A DNA stretch of 64,000 nucleotides from Salinibacterium sp. NK8237. Lineage in GTDB: Bacteria; Actinomycetota; Actinomycetes; Actinomycetales; Microbacteriaceae. Each line of letters starts with the position of its first letter. Within the stretch, counting starts at the first letter, position 1. The position numbers and the translations under genes are program-made. The notes beneath the pieces were generated by a model. That model searched no databases. It saw only the letters and a list, made by a program, of their open reading frames with translations, and was not told where the DNA came from. Where the stretch lies: the NCBI RefSeq assembly GCF_015864955.1, contig NZ_JADYWE010000001.1, positions 124,001 through 188,000 on the forward strand. The letters run 5' to 3'. Shown piece by piece: positions 48,083 through 56,269 of this stretch.

Positions 48083-48274
48083 TCAGTATCGTCGTCGACC
48101 CAGTCAAGGGTCTTGGAGATGGCGTTTTCCAATTGCGGATGAGGCGCTCTCGCTCGGCGTGGTTCATCTGCAGTCCCCAGCGCTCGCCCGGCGATGTAAG
48201 GCGCGAGCCTAAGGCTGTCGTCTCTGCGACGTCGGGCCGAAGGAGGGCATGCTCAGGATGTCGGCTTGGAATTG
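48079..48274 (-). pseudogene. Degraded C-terminal remnant of glycerol kinase (FGGY family)
   Basis: On the minus strand, pieces in different frames spell the end of an actinobacterial GlpK in the right order: QFQADILSMP (from 48274), then RPDVAETTALG, then after a loss of about 20 codons GERWGLQMNHAERERLIRNW, then NAISKTLDWVDDD before a TAG at 48081. At least two single-base frame changes and one internal deletion separate them. The rest of the gene (about 440 codons) is absent. No intact frame could give a functional protein. Confidence 0.75.
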
Positions 48275-48313
48275 CCTAGGCGCGGAACTGGCAACACGCA
48301 GAGACCGCGATGC

Positions 48314-48685
48314 CTAGACAGCGTCGACGTAGAGCCACGCACCATTTTCGCGCACGAAACTGCTGTTTTCGTGTTGCTGGTCGGCGCTGCCGTCGTTGCG
48401 ATAGTGCGCACGAAATTCGACAGTGCCCTGCGAATCAAACATGCTGCCGCCGGTGCGCGCGACGATGTCGAGGCGAAACCAGCGCACATCCGCATCGAGT
48501 TCGAGCGTTGCCGGGCGAGTAGACGGATGCCACGTCTGCAGCAAATAGTCGGTCTCGCCACGGACGTAGGCGCTGTAGCGCGATCGCATCAGTCGTTCAG
48601 CGGTGGGAGCAAGTGCCTCGCCGCGGTGAAATCGGCCGCAGCAATCGTCGTAGGTTTCCAACGACTGGCAGGGGCATGCTTTCAT
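48314..48685 (-). CDS. YchJ-family (UPF0225) SEC-C-like protein
   Basis: A 123-residue protein with the N-terminal metal-binding SEC-C-like motif CPCQSLETYDDCCGRFH, followed by AERLMRSRYSAYVRGETDYLLQTWH and a C-terminal NTF2-like part (VEFRAHYRNDG, HENSSFVRENGAWLYVD). Function unknown. ATG 48685 has GGGGGG directly upstream. It lies 35 bases after the 31-codon ORF. Confidence 0.9.
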   Translation of the reverse strand: MKACPCQSLETYDDCCGRFHRGEALAPTAERLMRSRYSAYVRGETDYLLQTWHPSTRPATLELDADVRWFRLDIVARTGGSMFDSQGTVEFRAHYRNDGSADQQHENSSFVRENGAWLYVDAV

Positions 48686-48720
48686 CCCCCCAGAGTAACT
48701 AGTTATGGAGTGCCGTGCGT

Positions 48721-48816
48721 TTAGTCGTTCTCGTCGGTCTCACCGTCGCCGGATGTGGGAGTGGTGAGCTCACACGTGCCATTGTGGTCGACGCAAAAGA
48801 GCATTTCTGTTGCCAT
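48721..48816 (-). CDS. Small 31-residue ORF coupled to the PNPOx-like gene
   Basis: Sequence starts MATEMLFCVDHNGTCEL and ends in an acidic, Thr/Gly-rich tail; two cysteines (8 and 15). ATG 48816 shares a base with the stop of the upstream gene (TGATG), with AGGA about 9 bases upstream, an arrangement expected for translational coupling. I do not recognise a family. The cysteine spacing could bind a metal or form a disulfide. It could be a chance ORF, but the junction and the third-position G/C preference argue for expression. Confidence 0.5.
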   Translation of the reverse strand: MATEMLFCVDHNGTCELTTPTSGDGETDEND

Positions 48817-49262
48817 CAGCTCTGTCCTATCGCTAGGCGGCGCTCAAACAGGCGGCCGCGGATGGATTCTGGTTCAATCAGGATGTAGACGAAAGACTCG
48901 ACGGGAACCCAATCGGGCAAAGTCTTGAGAGCCTGAGCCGTTACCTGCGAGGCGTCATCGAGTACTGTCGCCAGGCCTCGAACTACCACGCTCCACACGT
49001 CATCCGGAGTCTTCACATCAACTTCGAACGCAACATGCATGTTCTCGGTGAGTTCGTGAAGTTTTGAGCCCGATGCGGTGCGAAACAGAATTGTTTTCTT
49101 GTCGCAGTAGTAGTTGACCGGGAAGATGTCTGGGCGCCCCTCATTGCTGAGAGCGAGATGACCAAAGCTCTTGCTGGCAAGCAGATCGAGGCTTGCCTGA
49201 TCAGATAACTCGACGACGGGTCCCTGCGGGGACCAGCCGGCTTCACTCATGTCATGAGACAT
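48816..49262 (-). CDS. Pyridoxamine 5'-phosphate oxidase-like flavin-binding protein
   Basis: Split-barrel FMN- or F420-type protein, 148 residues. Family motifs: LLASKSFGHLALSNEGRPDIFPVNYY, ILFRTASGSKLHELTENMHVAFEVD, and WSVVVRGLATVLDD. These are the short nitroreductase/PNPOx-like proteins common in actinobacteria, not true PdxH. ATG 49262 is preferred because GGAGG lies 6 bases upstream; it overlaps the dehydrogenase gene by 11 bases. Confidence 0.88.
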   Translation of the reverse strand: MSHDMSEAGWSPQGPVVELSDQASLDLLASKSFGHLALSNEGRPDIFPVNYYCDKKTILFRTASGSKLHELTENMHVAFEVDVKTPDDVWSVVVRGLATVLDDASQVTAQALKTLPDWVPVESFVYILIEPESIRGRLFERRLAIGQS

Positions 49263-50325
49263 TGCTGACCTCCGGTCGAACAATGATCTTGACGGCTGTT
49301 TCTTTGTGATCAATCAGCGTCATGAAACCTTCGTCGATGAGTTTGTCGAGGTGGATCCGACCCGTGATGAACGGCGCCAGATTGACCTTGCCTTCTTGAA
49401 CGAGCTTGATGGTTGCAGGGTGGTCGTGGGCGTAGGCAATGGTTCCGCGCAGATCGATTTCCTTGAGCACTAGTTTTTGCATATCGAGCTGCGCCGGGTG
49501 GCCCCAGATAGAAACGTTGACGATCACGCCAGTCGGCTTCACCGCATCAAAAAGCTGGTCGAGCACGGCGTTGATGCTCGAGCATTCGAATGCGACGTCG
49601 GCGCCGACTCCGTTGGTTAATTCCATGACCTTGGCTACGGCATCCTCAACGCTGGGGTCGATCACGTGATCGGCGACCCCTGTCGAAAGCGCCATTTCGC
49701 GGCGCGCTGTGCCTGGCTCAGACATGATGACGGTGATTCCCTCGGCGGAGAGTACGGCTGCGAGCAGAAGACCGATAGGGCCACCGCCACCGATGAACGC
49801 GACATCTCCGGCTTTCGCACCACTGCGCACGAACGCGTGATGGCCGACAGCAAGCGGTTCAATGAGAGCGGCCTGATCGAGGGGGATGTCGCCGATGGGG
49901 TGGACCCAGCGACGTTCGACGACGATCTTTTCACTCAAACCGCCGCCTCCACCAGCCAGCCCGATGAAGCCCATTTTGGTGCAGAGGTTGTAGTTGCCGG
50001 CGCGACACGGGGCGCACTCGCCGCACACAAAGTACGGCTCCACGACTACGTTCTCGCCGACCGTGAGATCGGTGACTCCTTCACCAAGTGCAGTGATTGT
50101 TCCTGAGAATTCGTGACCCATAGTCACGGGAACTTCTTCGTGAGTCAGCGCGTGCGGATGCCCCGCTGCGGGGATGAAGATTGGGCCTTCGAGATATTCG
50201 TGAAGGTCTGTGCCGCAGATGCCGCACCACGCGACATCAATAGCGACTGCGCCGGGGCGAAGCTCTGGTTCCGGAATGTCATCGATGCGGATGTCTTTGC
50301 GTCCGTGGAAACGTGCTGCCTTCAT
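49252..50325 (-). CDS. Zinc-dependent alcohol dehydrogenase, 2,3-butanediol dehydrogenase-like
   Basis: Medium-chain dehydrogenase, 357 residues. Catalytic zinc ligands are Cys37 and the His71-Glu72 pair (GHEFSG); structural zinc Cys101, Cys104, Cys107 and Cys115 lie in CGECAPCRAGNYNLC. The NAD(P) site is FIGGGGPIGLLLAAVL. EEVPVTMGHEFSG and the insertion HPHALTHEEVP match (R,R)-butanediol dehydrogenases. It lies downstream of doxX; natural substrate not certain. Confidence 0.9.
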   Translation of the reverse strand: MKAARFHGRKDIRIDDIPEPELRPGAVAIDVAWCGICGTDLHEYLEGPIFIPAAGHPHALTHEEVPVTMGHEFSGTITALGEGVTDLTVGENVVVEPYFVCGECAPCRAGNYNLCTKMGFIGLAGGGGGLSEKIVVERRWVHPIGDIPLDQAALIEPLAVGHHAFVRSGAKAGDVAFIGGGGPIGLLLAAVLSAEGITVIMSEPGTARREMALSTGVADHVIDPSVEDAVAKVMELTNGVGADVAFECSSINAVLDQLFDAVKPTGVIVNVSIWGHPAQLDMQKLVLKEIDLRGTIAYAHDHPATIKLVQEGKVNLAPFITGRIHLDKLIDEGFMTLIDHKETAVKIIVRPEVSNVS

Positions 50326-50383
50326 GGTTTTCTTCTTTCTTCTGAGCGATTAAGGGTTGGTTGTCAGTTGCAAGGTCGAATTG

Positions 50384-50968
50384 CTAAACGAGCCATGGCA
50401 TTTTCTGCACAATGCTGAGACGCTTCCATGCCCGGCCAACGCCCCAGGTATCCCCGGCTGACAGAAAGGCGATGGTGATGAGCGCGAGGGCGTAGATGAT
50501 GTGGTAATCCACCAGCGGATTAGTGGAGCCGGCGTTCGCGGCGAACGGCCACTCCGCCAGATACATCAGGAGCATCATGATGGTTCCGGCGACGGCACTG
50601 ATGCGTAGGCCGATGCCCAGCATCACTGCGACACCGATTCCGATCATCCCGAGCATGAAAAGGATGTCGGAGGCGGGGCTCGCGATGGCGGCAAACGCTG
50701 GCTTGAGGGGGCCGACGACCCCGTCACCGGTCAAGAAACCCTGACTCGGGCCGCCGCCGTTGATCCATGCTCGCTCGACCGGGGTAGAAAAGCCGAGCCC
50801 GAAGGTCTTATCCAAAAATGCCCACAGGAAGAGGAATCCTGTGGCAAGGCGCAACACTGCCAGAACACGACGACCGGTGGAAGTGACGACGAGATCGCTC
50901 TCTGCGGTCACCGCCTTCGGGGTCTCGTCGAGCGAGGTGGGCGGGGCGGTGGCTGTGCGTGTAGTCAT
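50384..50968 (-). CDS. DoxX-family membrane protein
   Basis: A 194-residue membrane protein with about four helices: VLRLATGFLFLWAFLDKTFGLGF at the first, FMLGMIGIGVAVMLGIGLRISAVAG in the middle, and ALALITIAFLSAGDTWGVGR near the end, all DoxX-like. Family members are linked to thiosulfate or redox balance in other bacteria. It sits between pntB and the dehydrogenase on the same strand; role unknown. Confidence 0.85.
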   Translation of the reverse strand: MTTRTATAPPTSLDETPKAVTAESDLVVTSTGRRVLAVLRLATGFLFLWAFLDKTFGLGFSTPVERAWINGGGPSQGFLTGDGVVGPLKPAFAAIASPASDILFMLGMIGIGVAVMLGIGLRISAVAGTIMMLLMYLAEWPFAANAGSTNPLVDYHIIYALALITIAFLSAGDTWGVGRAWKRLSIVQKMPWLV

Positions 50969-51022
50969 CGTCGTGCTCCTTCAGGGGTGGGTGATAGCGA
51001 AGCCGGGCGGCTCCTGCTCGGT

Positions 51023-52444
51023 TTAGGCCGAGACATATTCTTTGACAGCGACGGTGATGTCCTTGAGCGCCTTTTTAGCGTCCGCAAAGAGCATTCCCGT
51101 CTTGGGATCGGTGAACAGCGGGTTCGTGATGCCCGCATAGCCAGGCCGCATTGACCGCTTGATAACGACAACGGCTTTGGCATGGTCGGCGTCGAGAATG
51201 GGCATCCCGGAAACGGCATTTCCGGGCTTTCGAGCATCCGGGTTGCAGACGTCGTTGGCGCCGATTACGAGAGCAACATCGCAGTTATCGAATGCTGCAT
51301 TTGCCTCGTCGAGCTGGAGCATTTGTTCGTAGGGCACGTTGGCTTCGGCCAGCAGCACATTCATGTGGCCTGGCATACGGCCGGCAACCGGGTGAATCGC
51401 GTACTTGACGTCGATGTTGTGGGCCATGAGCAACGCGGCGAGTTCCGCGACTTCGTGTTGGGCTTGGGCTGCGGCGAGTCCGTAGCCGGGCACGATCAGC
51501 ACGTGTTGCGCATAGGCGAGTTGAATGGCGACATCATCGGAGGTGAGGCTCCGCACATTGGTGAGATCCTCATCCGCGGGTCCTGCTGTCGCCGTAGTCT
51601 CGCCAGTGCCGAAGCCGCCGACGATGATCGAGAGCACGGAGCGATTCATCGCTTGCGCCATTTGCAGCGTCAGGATGGTGCCCGCTGCGCCGACCAAAGC
51701 ACCCGCGATGATGAGCGCCTGATTGTCGATCGCAAAGCCAGCCATGGCCACGGCGAGGCCGGTCAGGGCGTTGAGGAGTGAAACGACGACGGGAGCATCG
51801 GCGCCACCAATCGCCAACACCATGAGAATGCCGAGGATGAGCGCGGTCACGAGCACCACCAAGAGCAACAGCGTGTTGTGGGGAAGCATCACTGCCGCAA
51901 CACTCGCACCGAGCGCGATCGCTGCAACTAGCGCGTTGAGCAGGCGGGAGCCGGGAAACGTGACGGGATTGCCGGGGATGATGCCCTGCAGCTTTCCTGC
52001 CGCGATGAGCGAGCCGGAGAAGGTAATTGAGCCGATGAGGACATCGAGCACGACGGGGATAGAGACCGTCAATTCAAGGGGATCAGCACTCGTCGCAAGA
52101 ATGAACGCGGCAAAGGCAATTGCGGCAGCCGCGCTGCCTCCGACGGCGTTGAACACGCTCACAAGCTGAGGGACATCGGTCATTTTCACGGTGCGCGCAC
52201 GATAGACGCCGAACACTGCACCGAGGAGCACACCTGCAGCGAGGGCAACCCACGCAATCCATTCGCCGCCATCGACAACGAGGGCAAGCACGATCGTCGC
52301 GAGGACCGCAATAACCATGCCGACAGCGGAAATGCGGTTACCGTTTCGGGCAGTCGCGGGTGCCCGCATCATGTGGAGCCCCACGACGAAGAGCGATGCC
52401 GACAATAGATAGAGAATTCCGACGAGGAACTGGAAACCGGTCAT
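51023..52444 (-). CDS. pntB: NAD(P) transhydrogenase beta subunit
   Basis: Proton-translocating transhydrogenase subunit with about eight membrane helices and the NADP(H)-binding domain III at the C-terminus (VIVPGYGLAAAQAQHEV, HPVAGRMPGHMNVLLAEA, VVIKRSMRPGYAG). It is 473 residues. The start overlaps the pntAB stop (ATGA). With the two alpha pieces it makes a three-gene enzyme that reduces NADP+ using the proton gradient. Confidence 0.96.
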   Translation of the reverse strand: MTGFQFLVGILYLLSASLFVVGLHMMRAPATARNGNRISAVGMVIAVLATIVLALVVDGGEWIAWVALAAGVLLGAVFGVYRARTVKMTDVPQLVSVFNAVGGSAAAAIAFAAFILATSADPLELTVSIPVVLDVLIGSITFSGSLIAAGKLQGIIPGNPVTFPGSRLLNALVAAIALGASVAAVMLPHNTLLLLVVLVTALILGILMVLAIGGADAPVVVSLLNALTGLAVAMAGFAIDNQALIIAGALVGAAGTILTLQMAQAMNRSVLSIIVGGFGTGETTATAGPADEDLTNVRSLTSDDVAIQLAYAQHVLIVPGYGLAAAQAQHEVAELAALLMAHNIDVKYAIHPVAGRMPGHMNVLLAEANVPYEQMLQLDEANAAFDNCDVALVIGANDVCNPDARKPGNAVSGMPILDADHAKAVVVIKRSMRPGYAGITNPLFTDPKTGMLFADAKKALKDITVAVKEYVSA

Positions 52445-52764
52445 GATGCGTCCTCCGTTGTGGTGGTGTCGACTGTTTTAGGAGGTGTGGGCCGCGTGAA
52501 CATTTTCAGAATCCGGTCAGTGACGACATAGCCTCCGAATACGTTCGCGGCAGCAAAGGCACCCGCAATGAAGGTCAGGATGTAGCCGGTAGGGGAGTCA
52601 GCGAGTGATGCCGTGACAACGGCACCAGCGATTACGACCCCGTGGATGGCGTTAGATCCCGACATCATCGGGGTGTGCAGCGTCGAGGGAATCTTGCCGA
52701 TCACTTCGACGCCCACGAGAAGCGCGAGAACGAAGATCGCGAGGTTGCTGTACAAGGTTTCCAT
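52441..52764 (-). CDS. pntAB: NAD(P) transhydrogenase alpha subunit, membrane part
   Basis: A 107-residue membrane piece of the split alpha subunit: METLYSNLAIFVLALLVGVEVIGKIP at the start, TPMMSGSNAIHGVVIAGAV, and GAFAAANVFGGYVVTDRILKMF. ATG 52764 shares one base with the pntAA stop (TGATG), which favours coupled translation. Confidence 0.93.
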   Translation of the reverse strand: METLYSNLAIFVLALLVGVEVIGKIPSTLHTPMMSGSNAIHGVVIAGAVVTASLADSPTGYILTFIAGAFAAANVFGGYVVTDRILKMFTRPTPPKTVDTTTTEDAS

Positions 52765-53960
52765 CAGTTGGCCTGAGCTTTCACAGTGTCGGTGGGGTCG
52801 AGGGGATCGAGGGTCAGGGCTGTGCGTACCGCCGCATTTGTCACATCTCCCGCATGACAAACGACGATGGCTTTGTGTACCTCGTCGGCCGGATCAATCA
52901 CGATGGCGCCAGCGGGGGCGAGCGCTTCGACGACCGCGGTGATGTTGCGGCCGTACATTAGCGAGGACGAGGCAGGGAGATCAGCGGCGAGATTACCGCC
53001 GCCGACCACGACGACACCGTTCGCCGTCGTGAAAGTCTCACCATCGACTGAGCCGAATACATTTCCACCCTTGTCGCTCGCGCCGAGGTCGACGCAGACG
53101 GTGCCGGGCTTCAACTCGGCGAGAGTGTCGTGCGATACCAGCAGCGGGGGAGTGCGGCCCGGCACTTTCGCGGTCGTGATGATGATGTCGAAGGCGACGA
53201 GAGCATCCGCAAGTTCTTTCTGTTGGATCGCTTGCTCTTCGGCGGTCATTGCGCGGGCGTAGCCGCCCTCACCAGCACCGGCCGCAACGGACGACGTGAG
53301 GAACTTGGCGCCGAGCGATTCGACTTCGGTGTGGGAAGCTGCACGCACGTCGTAGCCGGTAACCACGGCACCGAGGCGCTTGGTCGTGGCAATGGCCTGG
53401 AGCCCAGCAACACCAGTACCAATCACGATCGCCTTCGCGGGAGTCGCGGTTCCGGATGCCGTAATCATCATGGGCAAGTAGCGGCCGAATTTTTCGGCGG
53501 CCACGATGGCCGCGCGATACCCTGCCGCGCTCGACTGGGAACTGAGCGCATCCATTGATTGGGCACGACTCAGAGTTCGGGGAAGCAATTCGAGCGCCAC
53601 GAGCGTGAGCCCTTGAGCCGCCAACGTAGAGACTCGGTCGAGGTTATTGAGAGGGTCAAGAAGTCCGATGACAGCGCTGCCGGTGGAGAGGCTGTCGGTC
53701 ACGTCTGGCGCGGGAAGCGAGAGGGTTGCGAGCACATCGCACGTGGCGATGATTGCAGTTCGCTTTGCGAGAGTGGCCCCAGCGGAGAGGTAGCTCTCAT
53801 CGGTAAAGCTCGCGTCTGAACCGCAGCCGGCTTCAACGAGCACCGAGAACCCTGCCTGAACGAGCTGTTTGGTTGCGCTCGGATCGAGAGCGACGCGGTG
53901 CTCACGCGAGGTTTTTTCGGAGAGAACCCCGATGGTGAGGCTTAAGTCTGAGTTGGCCAT
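52764..53960 (-). CDS. pntAA: NAD(P) transhydrogenase alpha subunit, NAD(H)-binding part
   Basis: Soluble domain I of the transhydrogenase, 398 residues, related to alanine dehydrogenase: IGVLSEKTSREHRVALDP at the start, VIGTGVAGLQAIATTKRLGAVVTGYDVR (NAD site), and the mobile loop ending GEGGYARAM. ATG 53960 is chosen over 53966 because AAGG then lies 6 bases upstream. That AAGG is inside the 3' arm of a leader hairpin (53967-54001). Confidence 0.95.
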   Translation of the reverse strand: MANSDLSLTIGVLSEKTSREHRVALDPSATKQLVQAGFSVLVEAGCGSDASFTDESYLSAGATLAKRTAIIATCDVLATLSLPAPDVTDSLSTGSAVIGLLDPLNNLDRVSTLAAQGLTLVALELLPRTLSRAQSMDALSSQSSAAGYRAAIVAAEKFGRYLPMMITASGTATPAKAIVIGTGVAGLQAIATTKRLGAVVTGYDVRAASHTEVESLGAKFLTSSVAAGAGEGGYARAMTAEEQAIQQKELADALVAFDIIITTAKVPGRTPPLLVSHDTLAELKPGTVCVDLGASDKGGNVFGSVDGETFTTANGVVVVGGGNLAADLPASSSLMYGRNITAVVEALAPAGAIVIDPADEVHKAIVVCHAGDVTNAAVRTALTLDPLDPTDTVKAQAN

Positions 53961-53966
53961 TGCCAT

Positions 53967-54001
53967 CCTTGGTCGAAACGGAACAAATTCCGTTGCCAAG
54001 G
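53967..54001 (-). promoter_or_regulatory. Leader hairpin that includes the pntAA ribosome-binding site
   Basis: In mRNA sense: CCTTGG, C, AACGGAA, TTTG loop, TTCCGTT, TCGA, CCAAGG. That is 13 base pairs with one asymmetric internal loop. The AAGG Shine-Dalgarno is in the last arm, 6 bases before the ATG at 53960. It could control translation or be a dyad operator; no terminator T-run is present. Confidence 0.6.
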
Positions 54002-54067
54002 TCTGGAGCAACTCTTTAAAGCGTACACCCGGGTTCGCCGCCCGAATCTGAATAGATGCTGAGAGGG

Positions 54068-54808
54068 TTAGCCTCTGGTCGCCGCGGCGACAATGTGCTG
54101 CACCGTGATCTCGCGTCGGCTCACCATCTCTGACGCCGCCCGTAGCGTGATATTGCAGTCGCGCGAGTATTTGCGGAGGAGAACGAACGCGTCATCCATG
54201 CTGAGCGATAGCCCATTCGCGATTACTCCCTTGGCCTGCTCAATGGTAATTCGGCTGTTCAAAGCGTTCTGCAATTGCTCTTCGACGAGCTGCGCTTTGT
54301 GAAGGGCTCGCTCGTGAGTGATTCCGATTGTCGCAACGTCGGCAAGGGCCTGAGCCACCGCCGCGTCGCGTGAACTGACCGCTTCACTCGCCGCGCGAAA
54401 GAGGTTCATCGTGCCGATAACCCTGCCGTGAACTTTCATTGGGATCGACAACAGCGAATTGAACCCCTGATTAACGGCAGTAGTACAAAATTCGGGCCAC
54501 ACCACTGACGTAGAAATATCGTTTATGGCGACCGCTTCTCCCGTGTGAAAACACTCGATGCATGGGCCTGCTGCGTCAGCGAGCTGCAGACTCTCTAGCA
54601 TCACCGCTGCTTCGCTCGTCGACGTCATGAGCTGGAGATCGCCAGCATCATCGACCAGCACTAGGCCGCCGGCATCCATGCGCACAATCTCTGCGCACCG
54701 TTCCACAAATGTGTGGAGGACATCCACCATGTCGTGTTCGGCGGTGAGCGTTTCTGCAACAGTAACGAACGCTGCACTGATCTGGGCCTCGCGGGTTGTG
54801 CCGTCCAT
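54068..54808 (-). CDS. GAF-ANTAR domain regulator (RNA-binding antiterminator type), copy 1
   Basis: A 246-residue sensory regulator: GAF domain (about 15-160, with PCIECFHTGEAVAINDI and PMKVHGRVIGTMNLFR) and a complete ANTAR domain (about 180-238: LQNALNSRITIEQAKGVIA, SMDDAFVLLRKYSRDCN, LRAASEMV). ANTAR proteins bind paired hexaloop RNA hairpins and prevent termination. It follows the second copy by 29 bases and has AGGAAAG before ATG. Ligand and targets unknown; pntAA is the next gene downstream. Confidence 0.9.
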   Translation of the reverse strand: MDGTTREAQISAAFVTVAETLTAEHDMVDVLHTFVERCAEIVRMDAGGLVLVDDAGDLQLMTSTSEAAVMLESLQLADAAGPCIECFHTGEAVAINDISTSVVWPEFCTTAVNQGFNSLLSIPMKVHGRVIGTMNLFRAASEAVSSRDAAVAQALADVATIGITHERALHKAQLVEEQLQNALNSRITIEQAKGVIANGLSLSMDDAFVLLRKYSRDCNITLRAASEMVSRREITVQHIVAAATRG

Positions 54809-54837
54809 CTGATACTTCTTTCCTGCGCGGTAGATGG

Positions 54838-55521
54838 TTATTCGGTCAGAGGATCGAACTCGAGTACCTGCGTAACTATGTCACGCGCTACATCGTCAAG
54901 GGGGCGCCCAGTAGAGAATGCATGGGCTTGCAGCCGGGCAAAGGCATCCGGAGCGGAGAGACCCAACTGCGAAATGATCATTCCCGTGGCCTGGTGAACT
55001 TCGCGCCGAAGGGCTGGCGATTGTTCAGACTCTGGCGAGCTGTGTCCTTGAGCAGCGCGAAGTGCCCATTCAACGGCAGCGAGCGCTACATCGTTCGCCA
55101 TGCTTTGAGCATTCGAAACGAAATCGGCGTCGGCCACGTGAGGCGTGGTTGTGCTCAAGTTGACTGCCCCGACGACGGCGTTGCCGAGCACGAGCGGAAA
55201 ACTGAAAACTCCGCGGACACCGAGCTCGCGCGCGGCATTGTGAAAAACGGGCCATCCTGTCTCGGAGGCCTGATCGAGATCAGGCCACAACACGGGGGAA
55301 CGGCTAGAGAGTGCTTGCCAGGCTGGTCCCTCTCCGAGCTCAAATTGAAGAGCATCCAATCGCGCGGCAAGGTGGCCGTTGACGCAGACGGTTGATTGGT
55401 TTCCGGATTCATCGATAACTGAAATGGCGACGCCGGTGACGTTGAGCGTCGTTGCGAAAGGCGAGCAGAGGCAGTCGTCAGCTGGTGCCGGTGTTGCTGA
55501 AACTTCTGGATTCGAAAGCAT
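54838..55521 (-). CDS. GAF-ANTAR domain regulator, copy 2 (divergent ANTAR)
   Basis: A 227-residue relative of the downstream gene but clearly different in sequence. The GAF domain has GVAISVIDESGNQSTVCVNG and ELGEGPAWQALSSRSPVLWPDL; the ANTAR region is the variant REVHQATGMIISQLGLSAPDAFARL with GRPLDDVARDIV, as in many actinobacterial GAF-ANTAR proteins. ATG 55521 is chosen because AAGG lies 6 bases upstream. First gene of the pair. Confidence 0.87.
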   Translation of the reverse strand: MLSNPEVSATPAPADDCLCSPFATTLNVTGVAISVIDESGNQSTVCVNGHLAARLDALQFELGEGPAWQALSSRSPVLWPDLDQASETGWPVFHNAARELGVRGVFSFPLVLGNAVVGAVNLSTTTPHVADADFVSNAQSMANDVALAAVEWALRAAQGHSSPESEQSPALRREVHQATGMIISQLGLSAPDAFARLQAHAFSTGRPLDDVARDIVTQVLEFDPLTE

Positions 55522-55633
55522 GATGGCCTTCAGCGAGATGGTCACTCAACCAAAACCCAGGCAGGGTGTGGACGAGTTCGGAAAGTGCTTGCCTTGCGGG
55601 TGAGAGTTTATCACCGTGAAAGTGAACGCCCGG

Positions 55634-56269
55634 CTAAAGATAAGTGGTCGAGAGCAGCTGATCGATGATGCCAATTTCATACGTTTGGATGACATCCATG
55701 CGTTCAGCGGTTGCGCGCACAGTGCTCACGGCGGCGTGTTCGTTCGCATAAGCGGCCATGTGGACACCGCCGACGTGGTGGGCGCGCATGAGGTTCAGAA
55801 ACAGTCGGCCCTGCGCCATTCCGGTGGTGGTAGAAAGCGAGGTCATTTGTTCGTCGGTGGCGAGCCCGGTCATATCGGCGGCCGGCATTTCCATTCCCAT
55901 CCATGCCATCACTGTCTCGGGAGGAGCAGTGCTCTCGCCCCACACGGTAAGCCACGTGTGCATGACTCCTCGCTCGAACGATTGATTTTGCAGGATGTCG
56001 GCGGCCAGTGCTTGAACAGAGTCGCCATTGTCGCGGCCGATCACGCGCTGGCACATGGCAAGGGCCTGCTCATGGTGCAAAGCCATGTCTTTGAAGAACC
56101 CGATATCAGTATCATTGGGCGTTTCTTCGGCGGCGCTTGCGTCCTCAGCGGTGGTCGAGGTCGTGCAGGCGGCGAGAGCTGAGCCGGCTGCGGCGAGTAT
56201 TCCGAACGCGAGAAAGCTGCGGCGGGCGGGATTTATCGCACCTGCCGCACGCTCTGTCGCCGGGATCAT
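55634..56269 (-). CDS. DUF305 lipoprotein, copy 1
   Basis: Exported protein of 211 residues. The N-terminus combines twin-arginine RRSFLAFGILAAAG with a lipobox ending LAAC (Cys35). The DUF305 domain is His/Met-rich: FFKDMALHHEQALAMCQR, MAWMGMEMPAADMTGL and LMRAHHVGGVHMA. Members in other bacteria have been linked to copper handling; the His/Met pairs here fit soft-metal binding, but this is inference. ATG 56269 overlaps the stop of the YHYH gene (ATGA). Confidence 0.9.
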   Translation of the reverse strand: MIPATERAAGAINPARRSFLAFGILAAAGSALAACTTSTTAEDASAAEETPNDTDIGFFKDMALHHEQALAMCQRVIGRDNGDSVQALAADILQNQSFERGVMHTWLTVWGESTAPPETVMAWMGMEMPAADMTGLATDEQMTSLSTTTGMAQGRLFLNLMRAHHVGGVHMAAYANEHAAVSTVRATAERMDVIQTYEIGIIDQLLSTTYL

